Positions 13,237 through 20,553 of a stretch of DNA of 32,926 nucleotides are shown here, in pieces. The stretch comes from an uncultured Candidatus Saccharibacteria bacterium (GTDB lineage: Bacteria > Patescibacteria > Saccharimonadia > Saccharimonadales > JACDBH01), in NCBI GenBank assembly GCA_946479835.1, contig CAMLHD010000006.1, positions 1-32,926 on the forward strand, in the 5' to 3' direction. A model generated the notes under the pieces. It was not told the origin of the DNA. It did not search any database and was given only the letters and a program-made list of their open reading frames with translations. A program made the translations under genes and the position numbers. Position 1 is the first letter of the stretch, and each line of letters starts with the position of its first letter.

Positions 13237-14043
13237 ATGTCGCTGAAACTAAAACTTAACCAGGCCGGCCTGGGCGCGCCACTGATAATCTTGGTTGTCG
13301 TGGCCTTGCTAGGCATCGGCGGCGCCGGTTACTACGTCTATACGCAGCAGAAAGACAAAGACGGCTCCAGTGCCTCGCAAACCCCCGAACAACAAGCGGC
13401 CGAAGCCGAGTGCAAGAGCGTCGTTTCCGACGAAAACATCTGCAAATTAGCCGGCAATTGGAGCATGAGCGGACAGACGCGTTCGGTGATCACCTCTACT
13501 ACGGCTGACGGCCAGACGGGTACAATCACCATAGAGAGCGACGGCCAAGGCAATTCCCGGTTCGTAACCACGTCCAACGGCCAGACCGTCGGCGGCTTCG
13601 TCCACTACAACAATGCCACCTACGTTCAGAATCCGGGCGACGGCAGCTGGACCAAATACGCAGGCGATCAAGAAGACAATTACGATCCGCTTGATGATTT
13701 TGACTCGACATTCGATTTCGAGGAGGACAAGCCTGAGGCCGAGCGCACCCAGTACAAGGCTCTTGGCAAAGAAGCCTGCGGCGAGCACACCTGCTTCAAA
13801 TACCAGGTCATCGATCCGACCAAACCGGCCGATGAGATGTTCATCTGGTTCGATGATCAGGAATACAAGCTGCGCCGCCTGACCTTCAAGAACGACGAGC
13901 AAAACGGTTCGATGGAAATCTTCTACGAAAGCGTCAATATTACCGAGCCTTCGCCAGTCAAGGCAGCTCCCGCTTTAGACGCGGAGTTAGACGCCGAAAC
14001 GCAGGCCCAGCTTGAAGCCGCCATGCAGCAATACCAAAACTAA
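13237..14043 (+). CDS. Membrane-anchored extracytoplasmic protein, possibly LolA/LppX-like fold
   Basis: This 268-residue protein starts at the ATG at 13237 (GTG at 13231 is within the purine-rich ribosome site). One N-terminal helix (about 14-36, PLIILVVVALLGIGGAGYYV) is followed by a Ser/Gln/Ala linker and a beta-rich exported domain (about 60-240). That domain has repeated strand patterns (GQTVGGFVHYNNATYVQNPG, EMFIWFDDQEYKLRRLTF) and four cysteines (CKSV, ICKL, ACGEHTC), probably disulfides. The pattern recalls LolA/LppX-type lipid- or ligand-binding shells without a lipobox; this fold guess is weak. The C-terminus is Ala/Gln-rich and helical. A strong bidirectional terminator follows. 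Confidence 0.7.
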   Translation: MSLKLKLNQAGLGAPLIILVVVALLGIGGAGYYVYTQQKDKDGSSASQTPEQQAAEAECKSVVSDENICKLAGNWSMSGQTRSVITSTTADGQTGTITIESDGQGNSRFVTTSNGQTVGGFVHYNNATYVQNPGDGSWTKYAGDQEDNYDPLDDFDSTFDFEEDKPEAERTQYKALGKEACGEHTCFKYQVIDPTKPADEMFIWFDDQEYKLRRLTFKNDEQNGSMEIFYESVNITEPSPVKAAPALDAELDAETQAQLEAAMQQYQN

Positions 14044-14059
14044 GAATAATAAACTTGCA

Positions 14060-14093
14060 TTAAAAGACGCTCTTCAACCGGAGCGTCTTTTAA
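14060..14093. terminator. Bidirectional intrinsic terminator
   Basis: A perfect 13-bp stem (TTAAAAGACGCTC/GAGCGTCTTTTAA) with an 8-nt loop carries A/T runs on both sides. It lies between the convergent genes ending at 14043 and 14090 and serves both. Confidence 0.85.
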
Positions 14094-14647
14094 TCTTTGG
14101 CTGGTCTGAAACCTATCAGCATCAGCCCGGCCAGAACGAAGAATAGCGCCGAGTAAAGAAAGACTTCGCCGTAAAGTTCTACCCGAAAGCCTTCGCCGTA
14201 ATATTCATAAAAATATTTGACGGCCGCCAGGCTGTAAGCAGCAGTCGAAAGCGAAGTGGTTGCCAGCAGCAGGCTGCGGCTGCGGGACAATCCGGCCGCT
14301 ATTATCGGAACGGCGAACAGCATGACAGCCTTGCTGGCCATACCCCGCTGCCAGTAGACATTCAAGCCGGCAAAGACGATATCAGCCACCAAAAGCGTGA
14401 TTATGAGCACCGTATAGACGTTCTGATTCTTGAATTGCCGCCGGCTCAAGTACCAAAGCACGGTGTTTACGATCAGGAGCGCCGTTACCAGCGACCAGCG
14501 CCGGGCCACGTCCTCGTGCGCCAAAAGATTCCATGAATCAAAAATAACTACCGACAGGGCGTAAATGCCGATATACACGAAGTGCAGCCGGCAAAGCCGG
14601 ACCAGCAGATGCTTGGGAGTCTGTTTTGGGATTTTTGATTTTGCCAT
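14090..14647 (-). CDS. Multi-pass membrane protein, sensor-module-like
   Basis: This 185-residue protein has five or six hydrophobic helices (for example LCRLHFVYIGIYALSVVIF, LVTALLIVNTVLWYLS, VYTVLIITLLVADIVFAGL, VMLFAVPIIAAGL, VFLYSALFFVLAGLML). The helix order and short loops resemble the membrane input domains of some histidine kinases, but no kinase domain follows. It ends inside the terminator. It could be a stand-alone sensor or a decayed kinase remnant; no family is assigned. An AGGT lies close to the ATG. The divergent gene at 14796 shares the upstream region containing a CRP-type site. Confidence 0.65.
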   Translation of the reverse strand: MAKSKIPKQTPKHLLVRLCRLHFVYIGIYALSVVIFDSWNLLAHEDVARRWSLVTALLIVNTVLWYLSRRQFKNQNVYTVLIITLLVADIVFAGLNVYWQRGMASKAVMLFAVPIIAAGLSRSRSLLLATTSLSTAAYSLAAVKYFYEYYGEGFRVELYGEVFLYSALFFVLAGLMLIGFRPAKD

Positions 14648-14703
14648 TATTGACCTAATGAAAACATAAGCGTCTTGGATAAGTCAAACGGGGGTTTAGG
14701 GCA

Positions 14704-14719
14704 TGTGACGAAAATCACT
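14704..14719. promoter_or_regulatory. CRP-type site upstream of the Arg-rich microprotein
   Basis: TGTGA-N6-TCACT is close to the classical CRP consensus TGTGA-N6-TCACA and related to the TGTAA-N6-TTACA sites of this window. Its centre is 32.5 bp before a -10-like TACTAA (14744-14749). Confidence 0.5.
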
Positions 14720-14795
14720 GCGTTGCGGCGACAAAAATCAAAGTACTAAAACCGAATAATTGCTATTAATAGTTATGTAAGAGGGAGGAAAAGCA

Positions 14796-14978
14796 ATGAC
14801 AGACTACGTATTGGCCCCGATCACCGGCCCGATTGCGCCGGGAAAGAGCTCCGTATCTGATGCCGCTTGGCGTTCCAAAGCCCGCGCTTTGCGTTTGCGC
14901 CGTTCCCGCGCCCTCCGCCAGCATGAGGTCCGATCGCATCTGCCCAAGAGCCTGGCCCGTTCACGGCTTTTCAAATGA
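14796..14978 (+). CDS. Arginine-rich 60-residue protein
   Basis: A small, very basic protein. The N-terminal third is uncharged (DYVLAPITGPIAPGKSS); the rest is Arg-rich (RSKARALRLRRSRALRQHEVRSHLPKSLARSRLF). GGGAGG precedes the ATG at normal spacing and a CRP-type site lies upstream, which favours a real gene. It could bind nucleic acid or membrane; no homologue is recognised. Its stop is 2 nt from the end of the convergent carboxypeptidase gene. Confidence 0.55.
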   Translation: MTDYVLAPITGPIAPGKSSVSDAAWRSKARALRLRRSRALRQHEVRSHLPKSLARSRLFK

Positions 14979-14980
14979 CC

Positions 14981-16225
14981 CTAGAAATAATTTGTCAGGC
15001 GCCACAGGCTATCGGGCGGCGTGACTGCCGCGTCCGTGACCGCGTCCACGCTTTTTTTGGAGCCTTCCAGGCTGATGTCGCCGACATCAAGCCCGCTTTC
15101 GGGTATGGTCTTAGCTTCGGTTAGCGAAACTTCCGCCAGATAGCTTTTGCCTTTCCAGCCGTAGACGGTAAGGGATTCCGCCGTAACTATCTGTACGGAT
15201 TGGTTCCACTCTGTTGTCAGCATACCTATCTGGCTATTGGCCGGCAGTACCTCCACTGCTCCAAAACCTTTGCGTGTGCTGGCGGCCAAGCCTCTCGCGT
15301 CATTAACCAATGCCGCATAACTGGGTTCGCCCATTATCACGCCAATTATCGTGGTTGAATGGGCGGCGTCTATCTGATGCTTTAGCGCGAACAACAGGCA
15401 GCGGCCGGCCTCGTCGGTGGTACCGGTCTTGATGCCGACAACATCAGCGTCCGAGATCAGGGGGTTGGTATTATTGATATTTCCCCAGCCCGGCCAATCT
15501 ATACGCTTTAAGCCGACGATTTCGGCCAATACGGGCTCGCTTAGGAGCTTCTGGCCCAATATGATCATGTCCGAGGGTGTGCTGACGCTGGCCGGCGAAA
15601 AGCCGCTGGCATCGGTAAGCGTGGTCTTGTCCAGCCCGTATTCTTTCAGTAGCCCGTTGGCATAGACTAAAAAATCTTCCATGGAACCGAAGTTCCAGCG
15701 CACCAGACTGTCGGCGATATTGTTGGCCGATACAATCAATAAGGCTTCCAGAGCCTGGCGTTGAGTTATGCTTTGTCCTAAGTTAACAGGAACAACCGAG
15801 CCTTGCCGGCTTATGTATGATGCGTAACTGTCAATATCGGCTTGCTCGAACTTGTAGCTGGGACCGCTCTCGCCTGGTTTAAGTGGTGTCTTTTTAAGCA
15901 CCGCTAATGCCGTGACGACTTTGGTCATGCTGGCGATAGGCTTGGCTTGCTCCGCCTGGCTTGAACTGGCAAGCACACCGTCTTCCAGGCTGCCTACGGC
16001 GGCTTGGGCGGCGGCCGGCCAGGCCAGGCTGACAACCTCCGCCGGCTTGGCCTCCAGCGTGTTGGCCGCTAAGCGCGGTGCTGGCAAGGGCTTTTGGAAG
16101 GCGGCGTAGGTGTATCCGCTCGAGGAAAAGATCAATAGCAGCGGCAACAGCAGCCAGAGCCACTTGAGCCCGCGCCGTTTGGAACTAGCCTGCCGGACGT
16201 TGTACCGGCCCCGAATGATTTCCAT
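14981..16225 (-). CDS. D-alanyl-D-alanine carboxypeptidase (peptidase S11)
   Basis: This 414-residue penicillin-binding-type enzyme trims the terminal D-Ala from peptidoglycan stem peptides. The N-terminal helix (about 21-42) anchors or exports it. The three active-site motifs are present: SMTK (nucleophile Ser99, Lys102), SAN (Ser166-Asn168) and KTG (Lys266-Gly268). A smaller beta-rich C-terminal domain of PBP5 type follows (about 310-400). There is no Shine-Dalgarno: a perfect -10 TATAAT ends 7 nt before the ATG, so the mRNA is probably leaderless. With the LysM-CHAP hydrolase it indicates a real peptidoglycan wall. Confidence 0.92.
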   Translation of the reverse strand: MEIIRGRYNVRQASSKRRGLKWLWLLLPLLLIFSSSGYTYAAFQKPLPAPRLAANTLEAKPAEVVSLAWPAAAQAAVGSLEDGVLASSSQAEQAKPIASMTKVVTALAVLKKTPLKPGESGPSYKFEQADIDSYASYISRQGSVVPVNLGQSITQRQALEALLIVSANNIADSLVRWNFGSMEDFLVYANGLLKEYGLDKTTLTDASGFSPASVSTPSDMIILGQKLLSEPVLAEIVGLKRIDWPGWGNINNTNPLISDADVVGIKTGTTDEAGRCLLFALKHQIDAAHSTTIIGVIMGEPSYAALVNDARGLAASTRKGFGAVEVLPANSQIGMLTTEWNQSVQIVTAESLTVYGWKGKSYLAEVSLTEAKTIPESGLDVGDISLEGSKKSVDAVTDAAVTPPDSLWRLTNYF

Positions 16226-16232
16226 AACCTTG

Positions 16233-16238
16233 ATTATA
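16233..16238 (-). promoter_or_regulatory. Leaderless -10 box of the carboxypeptidase gene
   Basis: A perfect TATAAT on the minus strand ends 7 nt upstream of the ATG at 16225. Transcription would begin at or next to the start codon. The -35 is poor. Confidence 0.6.
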
Positions 16239-16350
16239 GTAGTCCTTTGCCCTCAGAGACTATAATTAAAGGTGTTATGAATAGGGTTGACGAGGCTTTG
16301 GAACGCGTAAAAAGAAAGGATTTTTTACCCGACTTTGTAAGATTTCCCGC

Positions 16351-16379
16351 TTGACTAGATAGTGATACTCGCCTATCAT
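16351..16379 (+). promoter_or_regulatory. Leaderless promoter of the ArsR-SRPBCC-VOC operon
   Basis: TTGACT (16351-16356), a 17-bp spacer and TATCAT (16374-16379) lie 8 nt before the ATG at 16388. This is the clearest leaderless promoter in the window. Confidence 0.72.
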
Positions 16380-16387
16380 TAAACCAT

Positions 16388-16717
16388 ATGGTTGAATATA
16401 CTTTTGCACTCGATGATGTCTTCAGCTGCCTGGCTGATCCGACCCGGCGGGATATACTGCAGCGGGTTTCCGATACGGAGCTTACGGTAAGCGACATAGC
16501 CCTGCCCTACGACATGTCCCTGGCGGCGGTCAGCAAGCACATCAAAATATTGGAATCGGCCAAGTTAATAATCAAGAGAAGGAGGGGAAAACAGCAGATG
16601 GTATCTTTAGCGCCGAACGCGCTAAAAAGCGCAGATGAGTACTTGGAACAATACCGGGCACGCTGGCAAAGCCGATACGAAAAGCTCGAATCATTATTAA
16701 ACGAAGAGGAAATTTAA
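16388..16717 (+). CDS. ArsR family winged-helix regulator
   Basis: This 109-residue regulator has a CLADPTRRDILQRV start helix, a recognition region around SLAAVSKHIKILESAKLI and the wing KRRRGKQQMVSL. There is no conserved metal-binding Cys pair (ELTVSDIA replaces ELCVCDL), so it belongs to the non-metal ArsR type usually paired with an SRPBCC protein. The next gene starts 2 nt after its stop. It probably controls this three-gene operon. Confidence 0.88.
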   Translation: MVEYTFALDDVFSCLADPTRRDILQRVSDTELTVSDIALPYDMSLAAVSKHIKILESAKLIIKRRRGKQQMVSLAPNALKSADEYLEQYRARWQSRYEKLESLLNEEEI

Positions 16718-16719
16718 AT

Positions 16720-17232
16720 ATGGCAGAAGTCAAAGTAACTAAGGATTTGGAAAATAAAAAGCTGGTCATCGAATACGAAGTCAATGCTCCCAAGGAAAAA
16801 GTCTGGCGCGCTTACGCCGAGAAGGACTGGTTCGAAAAATGGTGGGGACCGGAAGGCTGGCAAACCACCGCAAAGGAATTCGATTTTAAGCCCGGCGGCC
16901 GCGTCCACTACGACATGCACTGCATCGATAAGAACCAGGGCGAATGGTTTGATCAGCATTCCTGGGGCCTGATGGACATCGAGACAGTCGACGAGCCGGA
17001 ACGGTTCACTTACACTGACTATTTCTCGGATGAGAATGGCACCCTGAACCAGGAAATGCCAGCTCTCAAAGTCACTAACGAATTGATTGAAGAAAACGGT
17101 AGGACCAAGATAGTAAGCACCAGCTTCGCGGATAGCGCCGACCAGATCGAACAGCTGATAAAGATGGGTATGGTAGAAGGCTTCTCCAGCCAGCTCAACC
17201 GGCTTGACGCCTTAATGAAAGAAGGAGAATAA
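16720..17232 (+). CDS. SRPBCC/AHSA1-like domain protein
   Basis: This 170-residue single-domain protein has the START-like AHSA1 pattern: the EYEVNAPKEKVWRAYAEKDWFEKWWGP opening, then FDFKPGGRVHYDMH, a beta-sheet core, and a final amphipathic helix (QLIKMGMVEGFSSQLNRLD). Such proteins bind hydrophobic ligands, and in ArsR-linked form they are often ligand or stress-response partners. It is in an operon with ArsR and VOC genes with 1-2 nt gaps. Confidence 0.88.
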   Translation: MAEVKVTKDLENKKLVIEYEVNAPKEKVWRAYAEKDWFEKWWGPEGWQTTAKEFDFKPGGRVHYDMHCIDKNQGEWFDQHSWGLMDIETVDEPERFTYTDYFSDENGTLNQEMPALKVTNELIEENGRTKIVSTSFADSADQIEQLIKMGMVEGFSSQLNRLDALMKEGE

Positions 17233-17233
17233 A

Positions 17234-17695
17234 ATGCAAAAAATAACACCGAATTTATGGTACGACGGCAATGCAGAGGAAGCGGTTGACTTTTATGTTT
17301 CCGTATTCAAGGAAGCCAAAGTCGTCGCCACCTCTTACTACCCTAAATCAAAGGAAGAGGGCCTGGCTGACTTTCAGCAGAATCTGGCCGGAAAGGTGCT
17401 TACTGTCGATTTCGAACTGTTCGGCCAAAGATTTACAGCTATCAACGCCGGTCCGGAGTTCAAGTTCAATGAGTCAGTGTCGTTTATGGTCGCCTGCAAA
17501 GACCAGGAAGAGATTGACTACTACTGGGAAAAGCTTACGAATGGGGGCGGCGAAGAAAGCGTTTGCGGCTGGCTGAAGGACAAGTACGGCCTGTCCTGGC
17601 AGATCGCACCGGAAAATACCGAGGAGCTTCTTAAAAAGCCCGGTGCCTTCGCCCGGATGATGAAAATGAAAAAGCTTGTCATCGCGGATTTTTAA
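17234..17695 (+). CDS. VOC superfamily protein, PhnB/3-demethylubiquinone-methyltransferase-like
   Basis: This 153-residue protein has two beta-alpha-beta-beta-beta modules of the VOC fold: TPNLWYDGNAEEAVDFYVSVF, FTAINAGPEFKFNESVSFMV, DYYWEKLTNGG, CGWLKDKYGLSWQIAPE. This pattern is the PhnB-like branch (PF06983). The DNA context with ArsR and AHSA1 genes is common in soil bacteria and suggests detoxification or stress, but no substrate can be read. Confidence 0.88.
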   Translation: MQKITPNLWYDGNAEEAVDFYVSVFKEAKVVATSYYPKSKEEGLADFQQNLAGKVLTVDFELFGQRFTAINAGPEFKFNESVSFMVACKDQEEIDYYWEKLTNGGGEESVCGWLKDKYGLSWQIAPENTEELLKKPGAFARMMKMKKLVIADF

Positions 17696-17743
17696 AACCC
17701 GGCAACGATAAATAATAAATGGTTTGTTTTACGTATGGGAATG

Positions 17744-17790
17744 GCCGGGAAGACAAGTTCTGCGAATTTCGCAGACCAAGCCTCCCCGGC
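17744..17790. terminator. Nested hairpin between convergent genes
   Basis: An outer stem GCCGGG/CCCGGC (17744-17749, 17785-17790) encloses a strong inner hairpin, TCTGCGA-ATT-TCGCAGA (17759-17775). It lies in the 109-bp gap between convergent gene ends. No clear T-tract is present, so it is only a likely terminator or mRNA end stabiliser. Confidence 0.35.
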
Positions 17791-17804
17791 GACATCCCTT
17801 GACC

Positions 17805-18560
17805 CTACAAGAAGAGCCACCAGCCCATCTCGGCAATCGCATACACCTTTAATACCGTGCCGGAGACCGCCAGACAGGCTACTGCTACCCTGTTCAGGCG
17901 AAGTATCCCAGCGGTACAGCAAGCGTAGCCGCTTCCCCATACGAAGACGAGGAAGTAGACGACCGAGAGCATGATGAGACGCCATGCGGCCCAAAGCTTT
18001 TGCTTCATCTTCGAATCACCGTTTTGGTGGGCGGTACGAAGCGAGCTGATATGCTTCAGGAAGCCGTAGCTGAACGTAGCCAGCCAGTACCTGATCCTGG
18101 CGATGCCCCGCATCAGCAGCCACTTGCGCGGCCTTAGAGCAGGACGGGCCCGGTCCAGGATCCAGTCTGAGCCGCGCCAGCCGAACTTGTACCAGATCGG
18201 ATCTGTCAGCAGCATCCGCGCCGAGGCGCAGATGATCACAAAGACCAGGTCAGCCCGCCGGGCGGCGAATCTGATGGTGAACAGGTCGGCGCGCACGCTG
18301 ACCATAGCCAGCGGAAAATCCAGCCTTGTGGCGTACATCAGGGTACCGATATGCCCCAATAGCGTCATGATGAGAATGAAGAGCATGTATCGGACTGCCC
18401 AGGGGGGTACATTTACAAGCTTGCGCTTGAAACGGTTTTTGGTTCTGTCAAGGGTGTTCGAGGGCATTGCCCAAGCCCAGATCATAGACCTGAGCCAAAG
18501 GTTGTATAGGGGTTGGAAAGGTTTCGGCTCCCTAACGGGAGTCGTGTCATGCATTGACAT
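17805..18560 (-). CDS. Multi-pass membrane protein of unknown function
   Basis: This 251-residue basic membrane protein has about five hydrophobic segments (YMLFILIMTLLGHIGTLMY, ADLVFVIICASARMLL, LIMLSVVYFLVFVWGSG, VAVACLAVSGTVLKVY and a last short one). The long loop between the third and fourth is Arg/Lys-rich and cytoplasmic. GGGAGGT lies 6 nt upstream of the ATG at 18560, which supports this reading over the opposite-strand frame. No family is recognised. It diverges from the ABC exporter genes. Confidence 0.65.
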   Translation of the reverse strand: MSMHDTTPVREPKPFQPLYNLWLRSMIWAWAMPSNTLDRTKNRFKRKLVNVPPWAVRYMLFILIMTLLGHIGTLMYATRLDFPLAMVSVRADLFTIRFAARRADLVFVIICASARMLLTDPIWYKFGWRGSDWILDRARPALRPRKWLLMRGIARIRYWLATFSYGFLKHISSLRTAHQNGDSKMKQKLWAAWRLIMLSVVYFLVFVWGSGYACCTAGILRLNRVAVACLAVSGTVLKVYAIAEMGWWLFL

Positions 18561-18736
18561 TATGACCTCCCGTCATATGGTTGGTTGTCAAGGAACGTTA
18601 AGGTAATCGTACCTCTTTTATCTCCTATGAGCAAACAGGGCTGGAACAGAGATAGAGCTAAGAGTGAATAATCGGCTTGTCAGATGACAGTAAAAAGCCT
18701 TAAAGTTAAATCTAATATTGAAGGAGTAACTAAGAA

Positions 18737-19714
18737 GTGACGTCAAAAAAAGCTCACGCTGCAGATGCCATTGCGGTCAAAAATCTGCAAAAATCCTACG
18801 GCAAACTAAAGGTTCTGCGCGGTGTCAGTTTCGATGTAAAGCGTGGTACCATCCTGGCTTTGCTGGGCCCTAACGGCGCCGGCAAAACCACCACCATCAA
18901 GATTCTTAGCACGCTTCTGAAGGCCGATGGCGGCAACGCCCGGATCAACGGCCATGATGTCGACAAAGAAGAAGCAGACGTAAGGGCCAGTATAGGCCTG
19001 ACTGGCCAGTACTCGGCCGTCGACGAATACCTGACCGGACACGAGAACCTGGAGCTCATCGGCCGCCTCTACCGGCTTGGCCGCGACGACGCCAGCCAGC
19101 GCGCCACCGAACTCATCAAGCAGTTCGACCTGGCAGACGCCTCGGATCGCCCGGTCAAGACATATTCGGGCGGCATGAAACGCCGCTTAGACTTGGCGAT
19201 GAGCCTGATAGCTCAGCCGCCGATAATATTTCTGGATGAACCTACCACCGGCTTGGACCCTAGAAGCCGGAACGTCATGTGGAACATGATCAAGCAGCTG
19301 ACCGATGCCGGCACGACGATCCTGCTGACCACCCAATACATGGAAGAAGCCGACCAGCTGGCCGACAACATCGTGGTTATCGACCAAGGCAAAGTCATAG
19401 CCGAAGGCACGGCCGACCAGCTCAAATCAAAGGTCGGTTCGGACCGGCTGGAGCTGACAATCGGCAAGAAGAGCAGCTTTGACAAAGCCGTAGCCGCGGT
19501 CAAGGCTCGTGACATGAAGACCGACGCCGAAAACCGCACCATCAGCCTTGCCACCAAAGACGGCGTAACCACGCTCAAATCGTCCTTGCAGAAGCTCGAG
19601 GCCGCCAAGGTAGACGTTGAGAACATCAGTTTGCACCGCCCTACCTTGGACGATGTGTTCCTGAGCCTAACCGGACGCGAAACCAAAAAAGAAGATGAGG
19701 AGGCCAAGAAATGA
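18737..19714 (+). CDS. ABC transporter ATP-binding protein, DrrA type
   Basis: This 325-residue ATPase of drug/antibiotic exporter type starts at GTG (AAGGAG 10 nt upstream). Visible elements are Walker A GPNGAGKTT (44-52), the Q-loop (SIGLTGQ), the signature YSGGMKRRLDLAMSL and Walker B IIFLDEPTTGLDP. The C-terminal extension of about 90 residues (SDRLELTIGKKSS, HRPTLDDVFLSLTGRE) is typical of DrrA/DUF4162. It pairs with the permease gene, which overlaps it by 4 bp. Substrate unknown; lipids, polyketide drugs or wall compounds are possible. A 14-codon ATG frame at 18627 upstream has no Shine-Dalgarno and is not called. Confidence 0.92.
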   Translation: MTSKKAHAADAIAVKNLQKSYGKLKVLRGVSFDVKRGTILALLGPNGAGKTTTIKILSTLLKADGGNARINGHDVDKEEADVRASIGLTGQYSAVDEYLTGHENLELIGRLYRLGRDDASQRATELIKQFDLADASDRPVKTYSGGMKRRLDLAMSLIAQPPIIFLDEPTTGLDPRSRNVMWNMIKQLTDAGTTILLTTQYMEEADQLADNIVVIDQGKVIAEGTADQLKSKVGSDRLELTIGKKSSFDKAVAAVKARDMKTDAENRTISLATKDGVTTLKSSLQKLEAAKVDVENISLHRPTLDDVFLSLTGRETKKEDEEAKK

Positions 19715-20505
19715 ACCCCGTAACCGTCAAAAAATCCAGCCTGTTCTGGATATTCTCTGATTCTTGGCTGATGGCCAAGCGCAGCATCACCCACATCATA
19801 CGCAGCCTCGACCAGGTGATGTCTCTGATCATGTTCCCTATCATGTTCATGCTTCTCAACCGCTATGTTTTGGGCGGCGCCATAAACACCGGCGACGTAA
19901 CTTACGCCAACTATCTTTTTGCCGGCATTTTGGTACAGACGCTGGCTTTTGGCGCCAACTACACCACCATCAACATCGCAGTCGACATGAAAGAAGGCAT
20001 AGTTGACCGCTTCCGTTCGCTCCCGATGGCCTCCAGCGCGCTGGTTGTCGGCCACATCTTTGCCGACCTGGTGCGCAACATAATCTCCGGCGCCATAATC
20101 GTAGCCATCGGCTTCGCGGTCGGATTCAGACCAACTGCCAGCGCCACCGAGTGGCTGATGGTCATCGCCCTCGCCCTGCTGTTCACACTGGCAATATCAT
20201 GGCTGTCGGCTATCTTGGGCCTGATGGTCAAGAGCCTGGAAGCAGCCCAATGGATCGGTTTTGTCCTGATATTTCCGCTGACTTTCATATCCAGCGCCTT
20301 CGTGCCGACCGATACCATGCCGCCGGTGCTTCAGGCATTCGCAGAGAATCAGCCGGTTACCCACGTCATCAACGCCATGCGTTCCTGGCTTGTAGGCACG
20401 CCGATGGGCAATTCCGCCCAGATGGCCGTGATCTGGTGTATTGGAATTATCGTGGTATCAGTACCATTAACCACCTGGATGTTCCGCCGCCGCTCATCCC
20501 GCTAA
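19711..20505 (+). CDS. ABC-2 type permease, DrrB type
   Basis: This 264-residue membrane partner of the preceding ATPase has six predicted helices and the ABC-2 motif region (ADLVRNIISGAIIVAIGFAVGF, and PLTFISSAFVPTDTMPPVLQAFAENQPVTHV near the end). The ATGA overlap with the ATPase gene indicates translational coupling. Together they form a half-transporter dimer that exports a small molecule. Confidence 0.92.
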   Translation: MNPVTVKKSSLFWIFSDSWLMAKRSITHIIRSLDQVMSLIMFPIMFMLLNRYVLGGAINTGDVTYANYLFAGILVQTLAFGANYTTINIAVDMKEGIVDRFRSLPMASSALVVGHIFADLVRNIISGAIIVAIGFAVGFRPTASATEWLMVIALALLFTLAISWLSAILGLMVKSLEAAQWIGFVLIFPLTFISSAFVPTDTMPPVLQAFAENQPVTHVINAMRSWLVGTPMGNSAQMAVIWCIGIIVVSVPLTTWMFRRRSSR

Positions 20506-20540
20506 GCTTAAGGGGTTGTGCAATCAGTTAAGCTTAAGCA

Positions 20541-20546
20541 TAATAT
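20541..20546 (+). promoter_or_regulatory. -10 box of the GH13 gene, leaderless
   Basis: TAATAT ends 7 nt before the ATG at 20554. No Shine-Dalgarno is present. TTGTGC at 20516-20521 is a weak -35 candidate (19-bp spacer). Palindrome TTAAGCTTAA lies between. Confidence 0.5.
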
Positions 20547-20553
20547 TTAACTA

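Noticed and set aside
18103..18606. Plus-strand frame overlapping the membrane protein at 17805-18560
   Set aside because: The minus-strand gene has a strong ribosome site and regular hydrophobic helices; the plus frame has neither.
18627..18671. 14-codon leader peptide upstream of the ABC exporter
   Set aside because: An ATG frame exists, but it has no ribosome site, no clear promoter and no hairpin pair that would make it a translation attenuator.
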